NCBI GenBank assembly: GCA_964016985.1 | Contig: OZ024828.1 | Coordinates: forward strand, 32,255,129-32,319,128 | Origin: Anodontia alba | Taxonomy: Eukaryota; Mollusca; Bivalvia; Lucinida; Lucinidae | DNA length: 64,000 bases | Direction: 5' to 3' | In this document: positions 1-10,701 of the stretch, piece by piece | Layout: the number at the start of each line of letters is the position of its first letter | Numbering within the stretch: position 1 is the first letter of the stretch | Position numbers and translations under genes: made by a program | The notes under the pieces: generated by a model | Told to the model about the DNA's origin: nothing | The model's input: only the letters and a program-made list of their open reading frames with translations | Database searches by the model: none

Positions 1-1552
1 AAAATAAAACTTACACTTAGGGGGCTCGTAGAATGGCTAAAATGTGATAAAATTTAGAGAAACACGAGGTTTCGATTTCTTAAGCGGAAGATGTTAAGAG
101 AAATCAGCAGTCTCCAAAATGAACCGCAACGTCTTTTTAAGTATAAAACCCGGTACCGCACTACCGCACAGAATTTACCCTTGAAAGGCAACCACGCGAG
201 AGGTGGAACAATACCCATTTATTGCTGGTAGTTAGACAAATATAGCATTTAATTCATTGAATACCAAAAAACAAGATAAGAAGCCTTGACAAATCTCTGA
301 GCGAAAAAATATATGCATATACATGTACCTGGATGTCAGAAAAGTGGGATCTTTCACATACGAATCAAGAAAAAATCGGGCCAGTCATATACTTTTTGTT
401 GAAAAAAGGGGGCTAATGATATACCTGGCAGCACTGAAAAAAGGGGGCCATTCGGCACGCACATCCGCACTATGTCATATATAGGAAGTTACCCCGCCCC
501 CTCCCCCCCTACCCCCCCCCCCCCACGCACCCCCCCCCCCCCCGCCTCAACGAGATCTGAGAACTTTGGAAGGTGTCATCTTATCAGCTCAAATGATACT
601 CATCATCTTCGGTACGTTGACCTTGTTGACATAAAATTGACCTTGTATATATACAAAAGCAAAGTAAACTTACTTAAATCTCAAATCTACAGCCAGGCGT
701 GTGCGTGCGCAGTTTGAAGCATACCCGAAGACAGATTTCTTTTTGTCCTGTTAAGGCTCGGATAATTACAAGTAATACTTATATGAACCGTATGATAGTT
801 TTACTCTCATCCAAGGTAACATCATAATTATGATAGATAACATTCAATAATCGTTTTCCTTTCCAATGCTTAACGGTCTCTATTATAATTTAAAAAGTAA
901 ATGGAGCGTCCTTGGATAAAGTCCTTCAAACGTGAGCCAATTACAGTGCACTGGCCTCCAACATGACCTTCACTTGAACTTTGTCATTAAAACTCACAAC
1001 TTAGATAGCCAATATATTTCTAAGAAACTGGTAGGCGTTATGCATTATTCAAGAAAAAAATAATAACATTGAAATGATTTGGCCGACATACAAACCAGGA
1101 TTGATCAAACTGTGTAAACCTAGATCAGATGTAACATTCACAAAGTCTGCAGCATTAAGCACTCCTTCCGCAGCTTTTAGACTTGTCAATGTGTAGTCGA
1201 CGGAATTAGTCTAACTTAAAGACAGGTATGAAATGGACAAAAGTGTACTTCATTGACGATAAATGCGGCACAAACGACATAAGGTAATTGGGAAATGAAA
1301 GTAACATGTTTTCAAAACTGTGACATAAGTTAAGTTGTTATTTAATGTTACAGATGACCGCAGCTTTATTGAAACAAGGATATATCAAAGCAATATATCA
1401 ACCAATCGACAAAAAAAAAAAAAATACATTAATTGGATATCCAGTCTTACGGCCTCGAAATCAATTTCAAGAACATCCTATATTTGTCATGATATGATGC
1501 ATTGCAATAGTTTTTGTCTGCTTGATGCACGCGGTAGATTTTCCAAAAAAGT
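1..1552. other. No gene recognised; AT-rich sequence
   Basis: I find no recognisable protein, RNA gene or bounded element here. The short open frames are low complexity or unremarkable. The only notable structure is the C-rich tract at 489-543, listed separately. Confidence 0.5.
489..543. repeat. C-rich tract (C-runs with short interruptions)
   Basis: Runs of 6 to 15 cytosines are separated by one to four other bases. The minus strand therefore has several G-runs in a row, the pattern expected of a G-quadruplex former. An open frame across it gives a proline-rich peptide that is an artefact of the tract. Confidence 0.9.
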
Positions 1553-1730
1553 TTAAAAGGGAGGCAATTTATGTGATTTCCTGTTTGCGTTCCTGCACAC
1601 CTTTTCCATTCTGGAAAGTGGTGTAATCTGTTAGAGTAGAGCCTACTCTGTTAGAATAGACCTTTTTTTTCAGACGGGAGCAAACAAAAATTTACAGGGT
1701 TGTCCCTCTCTTTATCAGTTCATCTTGAGT
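1553..1730. repeat. Family H dispersed repeat copy
   Basis: It has GGGAGGCAATTTATGTGATT and TTCCTGTTTGC on one side and GGGAGCAAACAAA...GTCCCTCTC on the other, a rough inverted arrangement. Similar blocks (TTTTCAGAAGGG, AAACAGGAAGT) occur at 16385-16520, 27655-27780 and 41735-41915. Boundaries are approximate and the class is unknown. Confidence 0.4.
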
Positions 1731-2909
1731 ATGGAATGGAGATTTTCAGACATGGAAACTTCTAACTGATGCTGTTCAGTCATTCTTCTAGTAGTGGCAA
1801 CTCAATTAATGATTAAAACAGAGCCACATAGATTCCTCCATAATACTTTTAAGAGGAACGGATACAATTTCAAGGGAATTGTTGTTTAGTTCTGTGATTT
1901 AGTTTTCGCAGGGTATTGCCTGAAAACGGTTTAAATTTTAACAACAACAAACTAATTTACTTGAGTAGACTCCTTTCCGATGTATTTTGGTTTGCGGACT
2001 GCAAACAGGAAGTCGAAATTAGTGTGTCCTTAGTTAACAATGTTTTCAGTCTCCTTAAAGAAACGTTAGAGATTAACGTTTTGTATCAATGGTTGAATGG
2101 CTGCACGTAGACGCTTTTGCTACTGTTTGTCAATGAAAGAACAACTGATTGTAGACAGGAACTTGTCTTCCTAGTATTTGAAACCTTTAAACCTCAAGGC
2201 TATTCTTACAGGAAACAACCACAATGAAATCAACACGATTCCTCCTTTGAGAGTAGCCTCTAGTGAGTAAAAGGACGTTTTCCAAGTCAAGAGTTAGGTT
2301 CCTTGAATGTGTGTGGCTTCTTCTTGTGTGCTGATCGGAACGCGTTTGACATTGCTTTTAGCTCGTTACTTTGTTTACATAAGTAACACTATACAGTATA
2401 TAATGATATTGTTACGACGGCCTCTATTCCGATTACATCATGCTGGGCAGTATGTATAAGTATGTATGTATAAAAAGGTAACCAGAAACCACGTCCTGAA
2501 ACTCGGATAAGTCAGGTATACTTTGGCCGCGCAAAGCAAACGGTGTCTTCGCACATGATCACAAATGCAAATATTTACATCCATCCCACGCATGCGGAAA
2601 GGCGACTCCGGGCCTCTGCCCTCAATTCATATATTCTAGAGTATCCAATACTTCTGTTAGTGAACAGCGGAGGACCTGATCTGACTTCGCGGATGTGCGT
2701 TTTCGCATGGCGCGACCATTTGTTTACTTCTTTTGTGGTTTCCAGTTGTGAGTCGGTACTATGCCTGTGATTGCTCTGTCTATCAATTTATTGTACTTCA
2801 TGCTGTGTTTGCCATTATTTTGTAATTTGGTACCGTCTGACTCTACTGTTTGCAATACTGACCGGCATTCAAAATCAATAACGGCAATACGTATCTATAA
2901 AATGGGCCG
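1731..2909. other. No gene recognised
   Basis: No convincing exon. Around 2590-2730 there are CGCATGCGG and GCGGATGTGCG words that look like an eroded family F palindrome. Nothing else is interpretable. Confidence 0.45.
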
Positions 2910-3110
2910 AAACGTCAGGAAAGTTACCTTTGAATATGTGCGCCCAGCGACGACTCAGATCAGCCTGCGCATTCGCACAGTCTGATCAGAGTCGTCCCTG
3001 TGCGCAGCTTGAATTGCCAAAGATGCAACGATTCTTCATGCGGACAACGAAGACTCTTTTAGACTGTGCAGGCTGATTTGAACCTTCGAAGGTGCGTTTC
3101 CTCACTTTGC
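2910..3110. repeat. Family F palindromic element, copy 1
   Basis: It begins AACGTCAGGAAAGTTACCTT and ends near TTTCCTCACTTTGC, the eroded inverted partner. Inside are GATCAGCCTGCGCATTCGC and its complement-like CAGTCTGATCAGAG, then a second half with AGACTCTTTTAGACTGTGC. The layout matches the better-preserved copy at 31080-31307. It looks like a non-autonomous inverted-repeat DNA element. Confidence 0.6.
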
Positions 3111-3278
3111 ATGATACAGCAAAGACGTGCTGCATCTTTCAATTTATAAAAAAAATGTTATATAATTTTCCAAATTTTACAGACATACGGATAAGATGAT
3201 GATAGCTAGTGGAAGGTAGGTACCATTTATACAACATTAATGACATAAACATTGTCCATTTCTGTCTATAATCCCACG

Positions 3279-3730
3279 CTTAAGCTGTTTGTAATTATGT
3301 TGCAGCCATAAGATTAAACATCAGGGCCCAGTTGTTCAAAGCTAACGACATCGTTTGTTAACGATTCGTTAAAATTTACATCGAGTGATACGCAATATTG
3401 CTGAAATTTTTTGCTGAAAAAAAAAATGTGAGTAGCTTTTGCAATGCAAAAGCTACTCACATTTTTTTCAGCAAAAAATATCAGAATATTGTATATTGAA
3501 TCCGCTAAAACACTTAACGAAATGACCCTTAACGAGCTCGTTAAGCTAACGACGCTTTGAACAACTGGGCCCAGTTTGTCAGTTTACGTTATAATTAGAA
3601 ACTATTTTCATATTGTGTCGCTTTGCGACGCCATGCTTAAGCTGTTTATAATTATGTTACAGTCCTAAGATTAAACATCTGTGTGTTAGTTTACGTTTTA
3701 ATTAGAAGCTATTTTCATATTGCACCGCTC
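3279..3730. repeat. Tandem ~99-bp duplication, first copy split by a family C element
   Basis: The second unit (3632-3730) starts CATGCTTAAGCTGTTTATAA and runs through AAGATTAAACATC to TTTTCATATTG. The first unit has the same left half at 3279-3323 and the same right half at 3573-3622. They are separated only by the family C element at 3324-3572. The second unit therefore serves as an approximate empty site. Confidence 0.75.
3324..3572. mobile_element. Family C inverted-repeat element (MITE-like), copy 1
   Basis: The ends are GGGCCCAGTTGTTCAAAGC and the exact reverse complement, followed inward by TAACGAC and TTAACGA words. The centre is a long hairpin with arms GTGAGTAGCTTTTGCA joined to the complement and flanked by GCTGAAAAAA / TTTTTTCAGC. 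About 249 bp, no open frame, so non-autonomous. It is very close to the copy at 38475-38718, implying recent activity. Superfamily not assigned because no clear target-site duplication is visible. Confidence 0.85.
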
Positions 3731-4199
3731 ATTGACTGTGCATTCCCGATTCACTGTTTATATAGCCATTTCATTTAGCCTGTATAACCCCAAGTAATAT
3801 ATAATGAAGATAGGGGTATGCAGTGGACCATAAGGGTGATCTTCAGAAATCTGCAAAATAAACCGGTTTTTCAACGTGCTCTTATAATTAGCAATTTTTC
3901 TTTACTGCACGTACCTTAATTTGCTTCATAACCCAAACATTCTTTATTATTGCCCATAGTACATGGTGATGTCTTATTTTAGGCCACATGGGATGAAGCA
4001 TACATAGTTTCTTATTTCTGCACAAATAAATACGTTGTGGTGTAATCATTAGGAACGTCTCGCAGATGTGAGCGCTGTATATGAGTACTCACAACATAAT
4101 TATGTTTTCTCGTGTGAGACAAAAAAAAAAACAACAACAAGAAATTGTCTATTTAGATCTCTGGCTATGACGCGTGCAGTTAACATTTATATAAACTAG
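3731..4199. other. No gene recognised
   Basis: AT-rich unique-looking sequence with a short A-run at 4122-4132. No exon or element boundary is visible. Confidence 0.4.
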
Positions 4200-4416
4200 A
4201 AAAGGACCCGCGGGTATGACATTAAATTTTATTCCATCGGATAGATTTCAACCTGAAAAAAGGAAGTTCCAATGTTTTTTTTTTTTGTTTTGTTTTTTTG
4301 TTTTTAATGTTTATTCAGACGTAACGTAGCTTTCAATAATCTTTCAATAATCTTTCAGTCATATCGCGACGGTGTCTGGATGTGACAGGGAGTCAATGCT
4401 CACTTTAAGAGTGCTG

Positions 4417-5075
4417 TGTTGAACCGTAAATTTCTCATTCCGTAAATTTCACACCCATAAGAAGAATTGGTACCAATACGTCACATTTGCTAAATATGAA
4501 AGTTTCGTATGGTCAGTTTCGATAAATTTCGGGGTCTAAACTTTGTGCTCAAATTTCTCATGTTGATAATTTCTGACGTGTGAAACATTGGTAAGTATTC
4601 GTCACACCTGTGAAGAACTGGTGCGACTTTTTCTCGGGTGTGAAGAATTGGTACCCATTCCTCTCACATGTGAAGAATTGGTACCAATTCCTCACACATG
4701 TGAAGAATTCGTTGATAATTTCTGACGTGTAAAGAATTGGTAAGTATTCGTCACACCTGTGACCTGTGTTTTTGGGGTGTGAAGAATTGGTACCAATTAC
4801 TCTTACATGTGTGAAGAATTGGTACCAATTCCTCTTACATGTGAAGAATTGGTACCAATTCCTCTTACATGTGAAGAATTCGTGAAAATATTGCTACGAC
4901 CAATCATCTTCTTCCGCTGATTCCAGCAGAGCAGTTGTCAGCTGATGGAGAAAGAATTTTCACTAAGTACTGGTTACCTTGTCCAGGAACAGTGTGGTTA
5001 GGTCAGCTTCCCGTAAAAAAATCCTAGCTGTTGATCGTAGACGTCAAACACTAAATCAAACAACAAACAAAGCAA

Positions 5076-5106
<31 letters not shown>

Positions 5107-5695
5107 AATAAATAACACATGCGCAGAATAGCTCCGTAACCACTCAGAAGAATCAGCGCATTTGTTTTTCGTTGCACTGATTGAAGAATATACCAAGTTT
5201 CTAAATAAGAAGTTAAAAATAATTATATGGAAGGGCCCAGGGAGTGTCACAATAAAACAACGCAGCCTATCCCAAGCACCAAGAGGAAGAAGAAACCCCT
5301 CCGAACAGAAACCACATAATTACAAATAAACATTAGCAGAAAAAGTAGCTCTTGCTAAGACTTGCTTTTACAGTTACACAGGCTGGAGGGTCTAGTCGGA
5401 AACACCGTGGAAAGGTTTTCTCGCGAATTTCCTTCCACTCTTATAAAATTATGGTATGCGTGTGAAAAAATGGAATCGAATGCAAAATGCAGCAGCTTTG
5501 GGGGGTATTTTATCGATGTGAGGAATATGCATGAATGCTACATGAAATTTGACAACGTGCGTATTTCTCTCACACGTGAGAAATATTGGTATGAAATCCG
5601 TGACGTATTGGTACCAATTCTTCACGCGCTGTGAGGAATTGATACCAATTCTTCACGGCGTGAAATTTACGAATTGTGAAATTTACGGTTCAACA
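4417..5695. mobile_element. 1279-bp inverted-repeat insertion with GTGCTG target duplication
   Basis: The left end is TGTTGAACCGTAAATTTC and the right end is its reverse complement. Both sides are flanked by GTGCTG (4411-4416 and 5696-5701). Sequence outside rejoins exactly as in the uninterrupted unit 2 (AGAGTACTGCCTCCC near 6416). Both subterminal regions hold tandem GTGAAGAATTGGTACCAATT words in opposite orientation. No transposase is visible; the short frame at 5362-5634 is unrecognised. A fragment of family D lies inside at about 5229-5300. Confidence 0.85.
5229..5300 (-). repeat. Family D fragment inside the 1279-bp insertion
   Basis: GGGAGTGTCACAAT, CGCAGCC and CACCAAGAGGAAGA occur in the order seen near the 3' end of minus-strand family D copies such as 58150-58810. 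It lacks the terminal GGTAAGAGAAAAG block, so it is a truncated internal piece. Confidence 0.6.
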
Positions 5696-5935
5696 GTGCT
5701 GCCTCACTGACATATCACAGACACATGACGTGAAATTCCATCCAGTCACATTATACTGACACCGGACCGACCAGTTCCGCTTTCTTAGTGCTGAGCGCAA
5801 ACGAAAGAGCAGCTAATACCATTTTGAAAGTATATGGCCGAGGATCGAACCCACAACCCCGCCCCCACCCGGACGCAAATCGGACGCTCTAGTAACTGAG
5901 CCATTGCGCCAGTAGGTTCGATGGTAATCGGCCTG
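5696..5935 (-). repeat. tRNA-derived SINE, head part, in duplication unit 1
   Basis: Read on the minus strand it has TGGCTCAGTTACTAGAGCGT, an A-box-like block, and GGTTCGATCCTCG, a B box. These are the internal pol III promoter parts of a tRNA-derived SINE. The other part of the same copy is at 4200-4416, across the insertion. It is interrupted and its tRNA part is mutated, so it is not a functional tRNA gene. Confidence 0.75.
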
Positions 5936-6185
5936 CTGATTTGAACAGTATTACCATAACTGAGCCAGCGAATGACGAAACCAATAAAAAGACTTGGCTC
6001 CTAGAGAGGAATCAGATCAACATAGGTATCCGCCCAGTCTGATCAGACTTCGCTGTGCATTCAATGGGTTGCTAGGAAGCTAAGGTTTCTACGTGTAGTC
6101 AGTGAAAACTGATCAGACTGGGCAGATGCCCAGGCAGATCTGAGTGCAATGGGTGCACATGTCATTTTGTTGATTTTTTCACGTG

Positions 6186-6255
6186 AAAAGAACCCGCGTA
6201 AGCGCGGTTATGACATTAAGTTTTAATCCATCGGACAGATTCCAACCTGAAAAAA

Positions 6256-6294
<39 letters not shown>

Positions 6295-6932
6295 GAGTGG
6301 GGGGGGGGGGGGTGGGGGTGGGGGGGGGAGGTTCAGACTTAATGTCGCTTTCAGGAATCTTTCAGTTATATCGCCACGGTGTCTGGATGTGACAGGGAGT
6401 TAATGCTCACTTTAAGAGTACTGCCTCCCTGACTTATTACACCTCAGATACATGACGTGACATTCCACCCAGTCACATTATACTGTCACCGAAGCGACCA
6501 GTTCTGCTTTTGCAATGCCGAGCGCAAACGAAAGAGCAGCTAATACCATTTTGAAAGTCTTTGGTATGACTCGGTCGGGGATCGAACCCACAACCTCCCG
6601 GACGCAAGCCTGACGCTCTAGTATCTGAGCCACTGCGCCAGTAGGTTCGAAGGTAATCGACCTGCAGATTTAAACGGTTTTTACCATAACTGAGCCAGCG
6701 TATGACAAACTCAACAAAATTGCTGGGCTCCCAGGGAGGAATCAGATAAACTTGGGTATCCGCACAGTCCGCTCAGTCTTCGCTCAATGGTTTGCTAGGT
6801 AGCTAAGGTTTCTATGGCTTTGAAAAATAAAGAATTGAATTGTAGACAGAGAAAACTGGTCAGATTGGACAGTTGCCCCTGCTGATCTGAGTATCCGCTG
6901 GGTGCACATGTCATTTTGTTGATTTGTTGGCG
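6186..6932. repeat. Tandem duplication unit 2 (uninterrupted)
   Basis: Collinear with 4200-6180 minus the insertion. The poly-T inside has grown to 34 T (6260-6293) followed by a G-rich run (6301-6329), while unit 1 has an interrupted T-rich stretch at 4275-4306. It ends in GTGCACATGTCATTTTGTTG as in unit 1. Confidence 0.85.
6345..6650 (-). repeat. tRNA-derived SINE in duplication unit 2
   Basis: On the minus strand, TGGCTCAGATACTAGAGCGT (A-box-like, about 6611-6635) and GGTTCGATCC (B box, 6579-6588) are spaced as in a tRNA head. The body continues to CTGTCACATCCAGACACC. No intact cloverleaf is expected downstream of the B box, so I call this a SINE and not a tRNA gene. Confidence 0.8.
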
Positions 6933-7056
6933 GCTCATAGATGCAGTGTTGCCATTTGGACCAATGTGATAGGACTGTTTGTTGCACAATAACCATTGTT
7001 GAAGGGCCGTCACCTATTTTAAGGGATTCTTTTAGCTTAAATATTAGCAACACGAC

Positions 7057-7373
7057 TTAATATTGAGGGTCATCAAGGCCCCTTGTCCCATTCATGGTTT
7101 TAGGTGGAGAAATAACCCCTTGTCCTCCTCTAGATACAACATTGTATATTGGCAAGGCGGATAATCCTGATGACATGACAAATGTTTGTTCCCCAAATGC
7201 CTCAGAGGCTTTATATGAAATTGGATTTGGGTTGACCCAGCGGTTTTTGAGATGTTCGAAGAGTGCGGACAATAGAGCCTGACTATACTGTAAGTTCACC
7301 AATAGGCTTAAGACTTCAGGATCTTCAGGATACAAATCAAAAGGGATTGATTCACGAATGACAAAATTCTGCC
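7057..7373 (-). CDS. Putative terminal exon of an unrecognised host gene
   Basis: A minus-strand frame runs from an AG acceptor (minus-strand TTAATTAG, plus 7374-7381) to a TAA stop at 7057-7059, about 104 codons in one frame. Composition is protein-like, not repeat-like, and GC is higher than the flanks. It begins near QNFVIRESIPFDLYPEDPEV and ends TRGLDDPQY. I do not recognise the family. The sequence to its right looks intronic. The polypyrimidine tract is weak and no AATAAA was noticed nearby downstream. Alternatives are a pseudogene or a captured transposon exon. Confidence 0.45.
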
Positions 7374-7381
7374 CTAATTAA

Positions 7382-8031
7382 TATATTGACGAAACTTTTC
7401 TAAATATAAGTCAACATTGGACATCTTAAAAAACAACAAAAATAAGTTTGAAAAACCAACTGTAATGGTTGCTGTGGCGACAACAATACACTACATGTTG
7501 TATTGTAAAATTGTTTGTCTTTAATAGATTTCATGGCAGCAATCTGAGAACAATGTAATTAAAAGCATGATAGTCTTAGAGTTGTTAAATATTGAAACAC
7601 AAATTTATGAACAAAATCAACATGACACAGAAATTTATGTTGTCATGGCAGCAAATACGTCGAATTTATTCCGTAAAAGCACATAGTTTTATTTAATATA
7701 TTCTGCTTACACAGCAATTCTATTTTTTTTTTCACCACTTTGATTGTCAAATACTGGATGACAATTTAGAAAGAAAAATAAAGTTATGACTTACGAAAAA
7801 AATGCGTTGCCATGGAAACAAAACTGTTTCCTTTATTGAAATAATATGTGGTCTTGACTGATTTTAACTAAAAAAAAGGTAAAAATTTATAATTTGACTG
7901 GTTTTAATGTGTTACTAATGAAGTTTCTGACTGTGCGTGAAAAGCAACATTCACATCACTTAGCTTTGTGTTTCCCTGTCAACAAAACATATACATTTAT
8001 CCCATAACAAAGACATATAAAACACGTATTT
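7382..8031. other. Intron-like AT-rich stretch
   Basis: No coding frame. It contains several loose repeats of CATGGCAGCAA / GTTGCCATGGAAACA (about 7535, 7645 and 7808). If 7057-7373 is a terminal exon, this would be the start of its preceding intron on the minus strand. Confidence 0.4.
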
Positions 8032-8379
8032 TAGGTAGCGCGGTAGCTCAGTGGTGAGCGCACTGGCCTCGTAGAGCTAGAGGTACTGGGATAGACCCCA
8101 GGCTTAAGCGATGGAATTTGAGGTATCCGAACATGCTTTCCTTTATGTCATTCGCATGCATGAAATGAAAACAGTGTGTCGTCCTTCGGATCGGGACGTT
8201 AACTGGAAGTCCCCTGTGCAGGTAAAGTCACACCATGTGCAGGTTAAAAGAACCTCGGTAATTTAAACTGGTTACTTGTAGGTCTTCATCCTGCAGCCCG
8301 GGGTGTATAATGTACACCGTCTGTGTCCTCCTATAAAGTTTAGACGTACTGGAAGAAAGAAAGAAAGAAAGAAAGAAAG
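8032..8379 (+). repeat. tRNA-derived SINE with (GAAA)n tail
   Basis: TAGCTCAGTGGTGAGCGCA (8044-8062) is a good A box and GGTACTGGGATAGACCCC (8082-8099) a B-box-like block. The body has CCTTCGGATCGGGACGTTAA, a block I recall from animal SINE cores. It ends in a run of GAAA units (8352-8378). This order of tRNA head, core and simple tail is typical of a tRNA-SINE mobilised by a LINE partner. Confidence 0.85.
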
Positions 8380-8582
8380 GCAGTATTTTACTCCAATGGC
8401 CATAAGAATATGTTGTTTTTGATTTTTTGTAATATGATTTGGATCGCACTGAAGTACTGCTTTTGCTAATAGCTTAAACAATATCAAAATAAAGTAAAAG
8501 ATGAAACAAAGAAATATAGAAAAAACAAAATTTCATGAAATAATAATAATAATAATAATAAACAAAAACACAAACTCCCCCC

Positions 8583-8666
<84 letters not shown>
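8583..8666. repeat. Compound microsatellite (CT)n(CA)n
   Basis: About 21 CT units are followed directly by about 21 CA units. Both halves are uninterrupted. Confidence 0.95.
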
Positions 8667-8668
<2 letters not shown>

Positions 8669-10016
8669 GAATGCTCTTAATTTCGTGTCCCATTACGTTT
8701 TAATCTTATGTACATTGTTCTTTCTTTCGGTTCACAGCTTCGTTGTTTACAGATATCAGAAGGCATAAGCTGCTCACTGTCTGCATCGCAGTAATGTACT
8801 TAGATAAACTGATTTATTTCCCATGAACTTTAAGGTCAGTAGCGGTGCACAGCTAAGCCCGGAGCCAGTGCACGTGATCTATTTATACGTCATCTATTTA
8901 TACAGTGCCCTAGATAAGGTTTTAAGCATTTGGATATTTTGGGCTATATTTACCCATCTCATTGAATTCGGTATCAGGATGTTTCCTTTTGGTACCCTGT
9001 TATGTTAATTGGTGCAAGAATTACTGATAATTTGGTATTTACCACATAGATTTAATTCTAATTGCTTTTTTTTTCAAGATTCTAATTGGGTAAATACCCC
9101 AAAAAGCAGCTTATCTAAGGTATTAAATTTATGTAGGTGGAAAATTCGAGAAAGATATTCAGCTACTCTGGGAAAATTTGAAAAGAAAGTATTTTTTTTT
9201 AAATTAAAAAAATCAGAAAAAAAGCAAACACAATTCCATAAATCTCAAATTTAAATTATCAATGAGGGCAATAAGCTGACGGATCAGTGTTGAAACGATG
9301 CTGTTAATCTGTACCGTTATCTCGGTTATCTTACCATCTAATTATTAAGTAACAGACTGAGGTATATCAACGTAATCAATATAGTTTCTCCGCAAAATGT
9401 GATTACCGAAGTCTTCTTCTAAAAACTGTCGATTTCCGAACAGTTTTTCATTTTTAGGTTGACTGTTTATAATCTAGCCATAGTAATACAAACGCCAAAA
9501 TTTCCTTAAGGTAGTTGTCGACGTAATTAGTACTGACCAATGTAATTGAACCGCGCATTAGACGAAATCAGGTAACGGATATTTATAGCTGTGCTATTCT
9601 TGTCGCTGTGACGACAGAGAGCTGTTGATAGAGATTTATCTGTAAAACCTGGACTGGGACATTTGGAACATTGGCGAACAGTGCAGCCCCTAATCAGACG
9701 CCACAGAACGCCACGTTTGATCAGGGTCTATACTGTTTCTTTAATTGACAGGGAGTTACGGGTTAACTGAAACAGTCTTAAGTCCCCAATCAGGACCATT
9801 TTTCCATCCTTTACCCACCGGTACCGTCAGAGCTTTGATTAACTATATAGGTTTCCGTTTAACCCTGATGTGGACTTTCCTTGCCGCACAAGTGTTTTCA
9901 GAAACTGGATAGCTATTAACTTCGCCATCCCCACCGCAGAGGAACAGTCGCAATGAGTCAAGGGTGTCCCAGCTGCTGTTGATGATGATTGTGCTGATGA
10001 TAATAATTATGAAAAC
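8667..10016. other. No gene recognised; eroded family G piece near 9655-9766
   Basis: The only recognisable segment is about 9655-9766. It has GACGCCACAGAACGCCACG and ends GGGTTAA, resembling the interior and right end of the family G element at 16058-16285. The rest has no interpretable structure. Confidence 0.45.
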
Positions 10017-10099
10017 GATGATACCTTGAGAAAAAAGGGGCGATTCCGTCCAGTCGTACCGACTGGACAGAATCGCCCCTTTTTGCTCAAGGTATCATC
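10017..10099. repeat. Near-perfect ~83-bp palindrome
   Basis: Left arm GATGATACCTTGAG, A-run, GGGGCGATTC, GTCCAGTCG; right arm is the reverse complement with one or two mismatches. The loop is only a few bases. It could be a small foldback element or an inverted duplication made by template switching. It carries a short open frame on the plus strand that I take to be spurious. Confidence 0.85.
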
Positions 10100-10701
10100 A
10101 ATTTCCAGAGATCGCAGTAAATTTGCTTCAGCATTCTCAGAGAGTCAAATAGACGTCTGTTGCAGTTTCTCATGGTTTGCATCATCATCCGTTCGCATTG
10201 CTCTCGGAAAAATGCTCTTTCGAGTGTCACTTCATGTTTTTAAAACATCTTCTGATTTCTTGGGTCCGTGTTACTGTGACCTTTTCTTAGTATTTCTACA
10301 TTTATCTTTAAATTCAAAGTAACTACGAAAAATATATATTATACAGTGTCAGAATACCAGGACATATAGGTTATGCACGAAATAAATGAACATTCTTTGC
10401 CTCCGGCTAATTAAACAAAGCTTGGTCAATAAGCTATTCAAACAGCTTTTAATCCGAGATGAGTATCATTGATGTCTAAAACAGTATATACATACGAGTA
10501 CATCTTATCTTAAAAGCCGATATTATAAATTATAATATGAAATTAATAGGTGCTACCTATATCCGTGCGTCCAAATTGCTATCACATGCTTCATAGGTGG
10601 GTTGGCCAGATCTAACTGAATTTGATTTCAGACCATACTTTACTTCTGAATCCACTGCAGGAATTGCGATATAACGTCCAAGTCAAGAATATTTCAGTAG
10701 T
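10100..10701. other. No gene recognised
   Basis: AT-rich sequence between the palindrome and the transposase fragment. No terminal inverted repeat pairing with the other side of the transposase fragment was found by eye. Confidence 0.4.

Larger units (their letters stand above)
4200..6180. repeat. Tandem duplication unit 1 (~700 bp, carrying a 1279-bp insertion)
   Basis: The order ACCCGCGG, TATGACATTAA, CCATCGGA, poly-T, AATGTCGCTTTC-like, TCTGGATGTGACAGGGAGT, tRNA-like block, then GTGCACATGTCATTTTGTTG is repeated at 6186-6932. Without the insertion at 4417-5695, unit 1 is about 700 bp and collinear with unit 2. The unit contains a minus-strand tRNA-derived SINE and a family F-like tail. Confidence 0.85.

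Noticed and set aside
6575..6640. Functional tRNA on the minus strand
   Set aside because: The same block recurs at 5840-5915 inside a duplicated SINE, and the 3' half of a cloverleaf is absent.
8044..8099. A functional tRNA gene from the good A box and B box
   Set aside because: The body continues for ~280 bp to a GAAA tail and no acceptor stem can be paired, so it is a SINE.
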